This document shows, piece by piece, positions 57,671 through 64,000 of a stretch of 64,000 bases of DNA. Location of the stretch: contig DDQW01000096.1 in the NCBI GenBank assembly GCA_002342805.1, forward strand, positions 10,904 through 74,903. Direction: 5' to 3'. The notes beneath the pieces are model-generated. The model was not told the DNA's origin. It did not search any database and was given only the letters and a program-made list of their open reading frames with translations. This stretch comes from Clostridiales bacterium UBA2432 (GTDB taxonomy: Bacteria > Bacillota > Clostridia > Lachnospirales > Vallitaleaceae). The position numbers and the translations under genes were made by a program. Every line of letters starts with the position of its first letter. Within the stretch, counting starts at the first letter, position 1.

Positions 57671-58324
57671 ATGACGATTAAAATTCAAGACCCCATTAGC
57701 GCATTGACGCATTTTTTAGGGGCACTACTTTCTTTAGTTGCAGTCACGTATTTAGTAATAAAAGCCTATTATCTAGGAAGTCCATTACATGTGATTGGCT
57801 TCGGTATTTTTGGGTTAAGCTTAGTTTTCTTGTATTCTGCAAGTACAACATATCATATTATGGAACAACCGAAAAAGATGAGTCGGATTATGAAACGTAT
57901 TGATCACATGATGATTTTTGTCCTGATTGCAGGGACATATACCCCGGTTTGTCTTATTCCTCTCCAAGCAACGAATGGAGGACAAACAGGACTGACAGTC
58001 TTAGTTGTTGTGTGGATAGCAGCCATATTAGGGGTTTTCTTAAAATTATTTTGGATTAATGCACCGAGGTGGTTGTCAACATTACAATATATTTTAATGG
58101 GATGGATTGCAATTTTTGCCATATATCCATTGTTTAATACCATGACGCGAGCCGGATTTATACTTCTTATTGCCGGTGGAATCATCTATACATTAGGCGG
58201 ATTAATTTATGGAACGAAGTGGCCGAGGTTAAAGGGAAAATGGTTTGGATTCCATGAGGTATTTCATTTGTTTGTAATGGGCGGAAGTATATGTCATTAT
58301 TTTATGGTATTAACATTGATTTAA
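57671..58324 (+). CDS. Hemolysin III family (HlyIII/YqfA) membrane protein
   Basis: Seven-helix membrane protein of 217 residues related to PAQR receptors. Conserved residues include STTYHIMEQPKK with its His, DHMMIFVLIAGTYTPVC, and the C-terminal FHEVFHLFVMGGSICH, where the three His can bind a metal. Despite the name, most members are not shown to be hemolysins; a link to membrane homeostasis is known for some. It is a single gene with a terminator after it. Confidence 0.92.
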   Translation: MTIKIQDPISALTHFLGALLSLVAVTYLVIKAYYLGSPLHVIGFGIFGLSLVFLYSASTTYHIMEQPKKMSRIMKRIDHMMIFVLIAGTYTPVCLIPLQATNGGQTGLTVLVVVWIAAILGVFLKLFWINAPRWLSTLQYILMGWIAIFAIYPLFNTMTRAGFILLIAGGIIYTLGGLIYGTKWPRLKGKWFGFHEVFHLFVMGGSICHYFMVLTLI

Positions 58325-58351
58325 AGGTTACTTCTTGTAAGTGCCTTTTTT
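58323..58351 (+). terminator. Terminator of the hemolysin III gene
   Basis: AAAGGT-t-ACTT pairs with AAGTGCCTTT with a one-base bulge, followed by further T. It overlaps the end of the stop codon. Confidence 0.65.
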
Positions 58352-58439
58352 CTTTATAAATTTATTTCAAGAAAGAATAAAAAAGTGATATAATAAAAAA
58401 TGGGTGATTTGGGTAAATATAAACCATGAGGTGAAAAGC

Positions 58440-60521
58440 ATGATAACATCACGAACGAAAGAGATTATTGCACAAATACTTGAAGCCAAAGATTATATTA
58501 CGATTCAAAATATTGCAGATGCAATCAAGGTCAGTTCACGTACTGTATTGCGAGAACTAGATACAGTTGAAGCGTGGTTCCATCAAGAGGACGTTCTTTT
58601 CCGGAAAAAGAAAGGAAGAGGATTGTTAGTTGATGCGAATATGGTTGAAAAAGAAGCATTGTTAGAGAAATTGTATTCTGAAAAAAGTGATGTGATCTAT
58701 ACACCGGAGGAACGACAAACCATATTACGCGCAGAATTGCTAAAAATGTCCGATGTTACAAAAATTTATTCGCTGACAACAATGTTAGATGTTACAGAAG
58801 GAACCATAAGTAACGATTTGCAACAAATTGAACCTTGGTTTCAACAATATGATCTTCAACTTATAAAACGTCCCGGTTTAGGTATTACCCTTGAAGGGGA
58901 TGAAAAGGCAAAGAGAAAAGCTATAGTGAATTTAATCTATGAGCATTTTCACGTTGTGGATTTATTTGAATTAATGACTGAAAGTCGTCAGAAACAGCTT
59001 AGTATTAGTGTTTTTAAAAAATATATCAATCGTTCAATTCTCGACTTGTTACATTTGGATAGCTTGGTTTATATTAAGGAATTGATTACTCGTTTAGAAA
59101 AAGAATTATCTTACTATTTTGCGGATAATGCATATATTGCACTCTTTATTCGATTTAGTATTACGCTGAAAAGAGAACCTTTTTGGAAAGAAGATAGTTT
59201 AGAGGCTACGCTGAAAAAATCTCTCGAAAAAGATCCGGTCAAACTCTTATTAGAAGACTGGATTAATGCGTCACCGAATAATCCCTTTGCGAAGTTACCT
59301 ATAGATGAACGTTTGTATTTGGTCATGCACATCAAAGGAAGTAAGCTTCGAGAGACAGGTGCCGAATTTAAAATGAGTATGATTGATGACTTTAAAGTCA
59401 TTCAATTGGCCAAAGAATTTATAAAATCAGTAGAAATAGAAACGGGAATCTATCTGTCGGATAATGATCAATTATTATTTGGACTAATAAAACATTTGCG
59501 TCCGGCTCTATACCGTATGAAAATGAATCTAGATATTATTAATCCTCTGCTTTCAGAGATTCATCTTATGTATCCTAAATTATACGACAGTGTGAAAAAA
59601 AGTGTCGCCGTTATTGAGGAAAAAGAAAAAAATAAAGTTCCTGAAGATGAAATTGCATATTTAGCCACACACATTGGAGCCGCAATTCAAAAGGGAAACC
59701 GTGATATTGTCAAAAAATACAAAGTAATTGTTGCCTGTATGTATGGCATAGGTGCATCTCATTTACTTATTTCCCAATTGGAAAAAAACTTTCCTAATAT
59801 TGTTATCATTGATGTCGTGAGTGTTTTTGATAATATAGATGAACGAATGCAAGCAGATGGAGTTGATTTATTGGTAACCACCATTGAGCCAAAGGGTGCA
59901 AAAACACCTTATGTCGTGGTTGGCTCCATCCTACAAGACGAAGATATTCAAAAAATTAGTCGTGCACTACGTCAAACAAAACCAAAACCCACGAAAGAGC
60001 CGATGGATAGGGTGTTGAATATTCGAGAAAAATATTCCAATCTTAAGCGTTATGCATCGATTATCCTAGATCTTATCAATCATTATGCATGCAATGATTC
60101 GGTAGAAATTGATACCTATCCGGAGTTAATCCGCTATGTAAGTCATCAAATAGCATCCAATGATCTAGAAATTATGATTCTTGAAAAAGCTTTTCGAGAA
60201 AGAGAAGAAAAAGGATCGACGATACTAAGTAAAAAAGGTATGATTCTTCTACATTGTCGAGCGGATATCACAAAAAAGATCTGTGTCAATATTGTAAGAT
60301 TAAAAGAACCCATTAAACATATTAACATTCAAACGGTAGTGGTTATGGTGGGACCCCTCAAATATGATGAGAAAATTTTGGAGGTGCTTTCAGAAATAAC
60401 CCATGGAATTATATCAACAGAGATCTCTGATGCCATCCAACATGGTGACCGGGAATTGATTCAAACTCACTTATATCAACTGTTAGATAAATTTTATCAA
60501 AAGAAGGTTTTAGGAGACTAA
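58440..60521 (+). CDS. mtlR: PTS-regulated transcriptional activator MtlR
   Basis: BglG/MtlR-type regulator of 693 residues. Helix-turn-helix domains are at about 5-60 (TIQNIADAIKVSSRTVLREL) and 80-160. Two PTS regulation domains (about 180-400) hold conserved His, e.g. LVMHIKGSKL and LIKHLRPALY and LATHIGAAI. An EIIB-like domain (about 405-500) has Cys in VIVACMYGIGASHLLI, and an EIIA-like domain follows at about 545-690. These are phosphorylated by HPr and the mannitol EIIB to set activity. The ATG at 58440 is preferred (GAGGTG upstream) over an ATG at 58404. The mannitol permease lies next door. Confidence 0.93.
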   Translation: MITSRTKEIIAQILEAKDYITIQNIADAIKVSSRTVLRELDTVEAWFHQEDVLFRKKKGRGLLVDANMVEKEALLEKLYSEKSDVIYTPEERQTILRAELLKMSDVTKIYSLTTMLDVTEGTISNDLQQIEPWFQQYDLQLIKRPGLGITLEGDEKAKRKAIVNLIYEHFHVVDLFELMTESRQKQLSISVFKKYINRSILDLLHLDSLVYIKELITRLEKELSYYFADNAYIALFIRFSITLKREPFWKEDSLEATLKKSLEKDPVKLLLEDWINASPNNPFAKLPIDERLYLVMHIKGSKLRETGAEFKMSMIDDFKVIQLAKEFIKSVEIETGIYLSDNDQLLFGLIKHLRPALYRMKMNLDIINPLLSEIHLMYPKLYDSVKKSVAVIEEKEKNKVPEDEIAYLATHIGAAIQKGNRDIVKKYKVIVACMYGIGASHLLISQLEKNFPNIVIIDVVSVFDNIDERMQADGVDLLVTTIEPKGAKTPYVVVGSILQDEDIQKISRALRQTKPKPTKEPMDRVLNIREKYSNLKRYASIILDLINHYACNDSVEIDTYPELIRYVSHQIASNDLEIMILEKAFREREEKGSTILSKKGMILLHCRADITKKICVNIVRLKEPIKHINIQTVVVMVGPLKYDEKILEVLSEITHGIISTEISDAIQHGDRELIQTHLYQLLDKFYQKKVLGD

Positions 60522-60536
60522 GGTCTTCTTTTTTTT
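60501..60536 (+). terminator. Terminator of mtlR
   Basis: Thirteen-base stem 60501-60513 / 60518-60530 with GAGA loop and three G-U pairs, then T(6). It covers the mtlR stop codon. Confidence 0.7.
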
Positions 60537-60558
60537 GCCAAATTTTAGGCTTAAATTA

Positions 60559-60579
60559 TGTCACTTATCATAACAGACA
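60559..60579 (+). promoter_or_regulatory. Weak candidate MtlR operator
   Basis: TGTCAC and CAGACA are 9 bp apart, with TGTC/GACA as inverted ends, in the mtlR-mtlA gap. Bacillus-type MtlR sites have the form TTGNCACAN4TGTGNCAA, and the match is only partial. I see no convincing -35/-10 pair in the gap. Confidence 0.2.
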
Positions 60580-60685
60580 AACTTGAGGGTCTAAAGCTTT
60601 ATTTTTTGTGCATATAGGTGCATAATAAAATCATACCATTGATCAGTGGACAACTTAATTCTATATTAGATAATGGAGGTATGTT

Positions 60686-62092
60686 ATGGATCAGGCAGTT
60701 AAAGGTAACGTTGGTTCAAGAGAAAAGATTCAAAAATTTGGACGTTTTTTAAGCGGTATGGTTATGCCGAATATAGGAGCATTTATTGCATGGGGGTTAA
60801 TTACAGCACTATTTATTCCAACAGGATGGACACCGAATGAAAACTTATCGACTTTAGTTGGGCCGATGATTACATATTTATTACCACTTCTTATTGGTTT
60901 TACAGGTGGTAAAATGGTTGCAGATATACGTGGTGGAGTACTTGGAGCAATAGCAACAATGGGTGTCATAATCGGAACAAGTATACCAATGTTTATTGGT
61001 GGTATGATTATGGGACCATTTGCCGGATGGTGTATCAAGAAATTTGATCAAGCCGTTGAAGGAAAAGTTCCGACAGGATTTGAAATGTTGGTCAATAACT
61101 TTTCAGCCGGAATCATCGGTGCAATTTTAACAATTTTTGCTTACTTAGGAATTGGTCCGGTTGTAGAAGGCTTAAGTAACTTTTTAGGTACAGCCGTTGA
61201 ATCTATTGTAAGCGCAGGATTATTACCAATAGCTTCTGTATTTATTGAGCCTGCAAAAATTCTTTTCTTAAACAATGCCATTAATCATGGCGTATTGAGT
61301 CCTTTAGGAATTGATCAGGCAGCAGAGCTTGGAAAATCTATATTTTTCCTACTTGAAACAAATCCCGGTCCGGGACTTGGAATCTTGTTAGCGTATTGGG
61401 TATTTTCCAAAGGAATGGTAAAACAATCTGCACCAGGTGCGATTATTATCCATTTCTTAGGTGGAATTCATGAAATATATTTCCCATATATTTTAATGCA
61501 GCCATCTTTATTGTTGGCAGCAATTGCCGGTGGAGCATCAGGTGTGTTTACATTTGTTGTTACTGGTGCAGGTCTTGTTGCAACGCCATCACCGGGAAGT
61601 ATTTTCGCTTTATCAGCAATGGCCCCAAGAGGTGGATTGCTTCCAGTATTACTTGGTGTAGTTATTTCTACGACAGTATCTTTCTTGGTTGCAGCACCAC
61701 TTATTAAGAGGAAAAAAGAAGTGAATGATGACTCTTTTGCAAAGGCAAAAGAAGAAACAGTAAAATACAAAGGTAAAAAATCTTCAGTCATTAAAACAGA
61801 AGAAATTAAGGCTGAAAATGTTAAGAAAATAATTGTTGCATGCGATGCAGGTATGGGATCCTCAGCAATGGGAGCAAGTAAATTACGTAATAAAGTGAAA
61901 AAAGCAGGTTTAGATATTGAAGTTCTCAATACGTCAATTGATGAACTGCCACAAGACGTTGATATTGTTATTACACATAAGCAATTAACAGATCGTGCGA
62001 GAACTGTGGTACCCAACGCTCGACATATTTCGCTTGAAGACTTTATTATGACAGATGTATATGATAACTTAGTTGAAGAATTAAAAAAATAG
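60686..62092 (+). CDS. mtlA: PTS mannitol permease EIICB
   Basis: Imports mannitol as mannitol 1-phosphate; 468 residues. The EIIC domain (about 10-345) has RFLSGMVMPNIGAFIAWGL, MIMGPFAGWCIKK and FLGGIHEIYFPYILMQP, which includes the GIHE sugar-site motif. After a charged linker (about 345-375) the EIIB domain has phospho-Cys386 in VACDAGMGSSAMGASKLR. There is no EIIA domain, so it needs one in trans. GGAGGT lies 5 bp before the ATG. The second permease gene follows after a hairpin. Confidence 0.95.
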   Translation: MDQAVKGNVGSREKIQKFGRFLSGMVMPNIGAFIAWGLITALFIPTGWTPNENLSTLVGPMITYLLPLLIGFTGGKMVADIRGGVLGAIATMGVIIGTSIPMFIGGMIMGPFAGWCIKKFDQAVEGKVPTGFEMLVNNFSAGIIGAILTIFAYLGIGPVVEGLSNFLGTAVESIVSAGLLPIASVFIEPAKILFLNNAINHGVLSPLGIDQAAELGKSIFFLLETNPGPGLGILLAYWVFSKGMVKQSAPGAIIIHFLGGIHEIYFPYILMQPSLLLAAIAGGASGVFTFVVTGAGLVATPSPGSIFALSAMAPRGGLLPVLLGVVISTTVSFLVAAPLIKRKKEVNDDSFAKAKEETVKYKGKKSSVIKTEEIKAENVKKIIVACDAGMGSSAMGASKLRNKVKKAGLDIEVLNTSIDELPQDVDIVITHKQLTDRARTVVPNARHISLEDFIMTDVYDNLVEELKK

Positions 62093-62104
62093 ATTCATAA
62101 GATG

Positions 62105-62138
62105 ATTCATAATGCACGGTAGAACGTGCATTATGAAT
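62105..62138 (+). other. Perfect intercistronic hairpin without U-tract
   Basis: ATTCATAATGCACG (62105-62118) pairs perfectly with CGTGCATTATGAAT (62125-62138) around GTAGAA. It lies between the two mannitol permease genes and is not followed by T. Possible roles are processing, message protection or differential expression. Confidence 0.65.
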
Positions 62139-62167
62139 GATTATCTTTAGTGTATTGGAGGATTGTG

Positions 62168-64000
62168 ATGGCATCTTATAGCCAAAGAATTCAAAGATTC
62201 GGACGCTTTTTAAGCGGCATGGTTATGCCGAATATAGGCGCATTTATAGCTTGGGGATTAATAACTGCATTATTTATACCTACGGGATGGTTGCCAAATG
62301 AAAAGCTAGCCACAGTCGTCGGACCGATGATTATATATTTGTTGCCACTTTTAATTGGATATACAGGTGGAAAAATGGTCGCAGATGTCCGTGGAGGCGT
62401 TCTAGGTGCTATTGCTACGATGGGAATTATCATTGGGACAACAATACCCATGTTTATCGGTGGCATGATTATGGGACCGCTAGCAGGCTGGTGCATAAAA
62501 AAGACAGATCAATTGTTTGAAGATAAAATTCCTCTTGGATTTGAAATGTTGTTTTCAAATTTTTCGGCAGGGATTGTCGGCGCTTTTTTATCACTATTAG
62601 CATTTATAGGAGTAGGACCAATTGTTGAACGATTAAGTCAAGGATTAGGATCGGCTGTAGAAGCTGTTGTTCAGGCTAATGCATTGCCACTTGCATCTGT
62701 GTTTATTGAACCGGCCAAAGTTTTATTCTTGAATAATGCAATAAATCATGGAGTACTTGGACCGTTAGGAATTGATGAAGCTGCAGAGTTTGGCCAATCT
62801 ATTTTTTTCCTTTTGGAGACAAATCCAGGACCGGGACTAGGTATTTTATGTGCATACTTTGTATTTTCAAAAGGTATGATAAAACAATCCGCACCAGGAG
62901 CAATGATCATACATTTTTTAGGTGGAATTCATGAAATATATTTTCCCTATATACTTATGCAGCCTAAATTAATTTTGGCAGTCATAGCAGGAGGAGCATC
63001 CGGCGTTTTGACCTTTGTCATTACAGGAACAGGTTTAGTCGCAACACCATCCCCCGGAAGTGTAGTTGCCCTATTGGTTATGGCACCTCGAGGTGAGACC
63101 TTGTTGGTTTTGTTAGGGATTATTATTTCAGCTGTGGTGACATTTTTAGTTGCTTCAGTACTCATAGACCGTAAAGAACAAGAAGATGAATATCGACTCA
63201 ATCATGCACAAGAAAAAATGCAGGAATTAAAAGGAAAGCCATCATCGGTTGTACAATCGATGAATATTGATAGATTACCGAATGACAGAGAAGGATTAAA
63301 ATATGTTCGTAAAATTGTGGTTGCCTGTGATGCCGGGATGGGATCCTCAGCAATGGGAGCAAGTAAACTTCGTACAGCATTCAAACAAGAACATATTGAT
63401 ATTGAGGTTTTAAACAGACCTATAGAACAAATACCGGATGATACGGATTTAGTGATTACACACAAAACATTGACAGAGAGGGCGAAGATAACACGTCCTG
63501 ATATGATACATTTGTCAATTTCAGATTTTATAATAACACCCTTATACGAAAAACTTGTTCAAGCGTTAAGAAAGGAGAATGGTTCAATAAGTGAACCGAG
63601 TGAAGATATGAATACACAAAATGAAAAAGAAACACTTCAAAAACAAAATATTAAATTAGGGCTACCATCAGTATCAAAAGAAGAGGCGATTCGAATGGCC
63701 GGTCAGATTCTTTATGAAGAGGGATATGTTGAAAGTGAATACATTGACGCAATGGTGCAGCGTGATAGTGAATTATCAACTTATATAGGCAATGGTACGG
63801 CAATTCCTCATGGCGTGAGCGAAGCCAAAAAAAATATTAAACGTACAGGAATCAGTGTATTACAGTTTCCGGAAGGTGTAGATTTTGCCGGAAATCCAGT
63901 CTACTTAGTTGTTGGAATCGCAGGTGTCGGCAATGAACATTTGATGATTTTATCAAATTTAGCAGAAATCGTTGAAGATGAAGATAAAGTTGAATTATTA
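62168..64000 (+). CDS. PTS mannitol permease EIICBA (3' partial)
   Basis: Second mannitol-type permease, open from the ATG at 62168 to the last base with no stop, so the 3' end lies beyond the window; 611 codons are visible. EIIC (about 5-340) closely mirrors the preceding gene (RFLSGMVMPNIGAFIAWGL, FLGGIHEIYFPYILMQP). EIIB has Cys387 in VACDAGMGSSAMGASKLR. After a Glu/Asn-rich linker (about 475-500) an EIIA domain begins, with phospho-His548 in GNGTAIPHGVSEAKK. The fused EIIA could serve both permeases. GGAGGA is upstream. Confidence 0.93.
   Translation, partial: MASYSQRIQRFGRFLSGMVMPNIGAFIAWGLITALFIPTGWLPNEKLATVVGPMIIYLLPLLIGYTGGKMVADVRGGVLGAIATMGIIIGTTIPMFIGGMIMGPLAGWCIKKTDQLFEDKIPLGFEMLFSNFSAGIVGAFLSLLAFIGVGPIVERLSQGLGSAVEAVVQANALPLASVFIEPAKVLFLNNAINHGVLGPLGIDEAAEFGQSIFFLLETNPGPGLGILCAYFVFSKGMIKQSAPGAMIIHFLGGIHEIYFPYILMQPKLILAVIAGGASGVLTFVITGTGLVATPSPGSVVALLVMAPRGETLLVLLGIIISAVVTFLVASVLIDRKEQEDEYRLNHAQEKMQELKGKPSSVVQSMNIDRLPNDREGLKYVRKIVVACDAGMGSSAMGASKLRTAFKQEHIDIEVLNRPIEQIPDDTDLVITHKTLTERAKITRPDMIHLSISDFIITPLYEKLVQALRKENGSISEPSEDMNTQNEKETLQKQNIKLGLPSVSKEEAIRMAGQILYEEGYVESEYIDAMVQRDSELSTYIGNGTAIPHGVSEAKKNIKRTGISVLQFPEGVDFAGNPVYLVVGIAGVGNEHLMILSNLAEIVEDEDKVELL

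Noticed and set aside
61468..62016. Long minus-strand open frame inside mtlA (and similar ones at 5531-5944, 27625-28146 and 62191-62496)
   Set aside because: All are antisense to membrane-protein genes with strong family motifs. They lack ribosome sites and encode low-complexity Ile/Pro/Ala-rich sequence that is the reflection of hydrophobic codons.

Overview
The window is a stretch of AT-rich, low-GC Gram-positive chromosome. The gene set points to an anaerobic member of the Clostridia: a PEP-PTS with HPr carrying the Ser46 site, Veg, MecA, a T-box leader, a CBS/DRTGG inorganic pyrophosphatase, the short eukaryote-like prolyl-tRNA synthetase, and tRNA genes without encoded CCA next to a CCA-adding enzyme. 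A Lachnospiraceae/Vallitaleaceae-type organism is my guess only. There is no phage, IS element, CRISPR array or rRNA. Genes are densely packed and mostly on the + strand.

Layout. 1-9804: a pentitol/xylulose locus with a YesM/YesN-type two-component system (kinase cut by the window start), a sugar ABC transporter (ATPase, permease, binding lipoprotein), a zinc polyol dehydrogenase and xylulokinase. 9821-13183: tRNA-Gly, D-lactate dehydrogenase, tRNA-Pro, a chemoreceptor and tRNA-Gln. 13277-22555: a radical SAM protein, nth, udk, CBS-pyrophosphatase, a DUF624 protein, FapA, folC and a GntR regulator. 22784-28321: one operon holding a whole phosphotransfer chain (ptsI, fructose EIIA, DeoR-type fruR, 1-phosphofructokinase, EIIBC, HPr), preceded by a cluster of TTGATT repeats. 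28455-31638: a DUF1858 redox protein, mecA (divergent), purA with a PurBox-like pair, and pth. 31664-39733: mfd, a PPIase-like lipoprotein, a Zn/Mn ABC transporter, a degenerate HAD protein and an unknown membrane protein. 39771-41788: a T-box leader, proS and nfu. 41963-46663: a diguanylate cyclase, an FAD protein and a NatAB-type exporter. 46686-53844: manA, cca, an O-antigen-ligase-like protein, a PEGA protein and a phosphohexomutase. 54060-58324: veg, ispE, an FCD regulator, an exonuclease, a TPR-like protein, a 34-residue membrane protein and a hemolysin III family protein. 58440-64000: mtlR followed by two tandem mannitol PTS permeases. The second has a fused EIIA and runs off the window end.

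How it fits together. Three separate carbon-uptake modules (ABC-fed pentitol, fructose PTS, mannitol PTS) feed glycolysis or the pentose phosphate pathway, and D-lactate dehydrogenase offers a fermentative exit. PtsI and HPr made in the fructose operon would also energise the mannitol permeases. The most interesting non-coding signals are: an inverted repeat whose arms hold the -35 elements of two divergent promoters and which also looks like a terminator; the PurBox pair with overlapping alternative inverted repeats at purA; TGATAA palindromes around the DUF1858 promoter; the TTGATT array at ptsI; and strong intercistronic hairpins without U-tracts in the pentitol and mannitol operons. I did not find a clearly new large system. 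The best candidates for undescribed biology are these regulatory arrangements, the degenerate HAD/membrane-protein pair and the polysaccharide/PEGA cluster.
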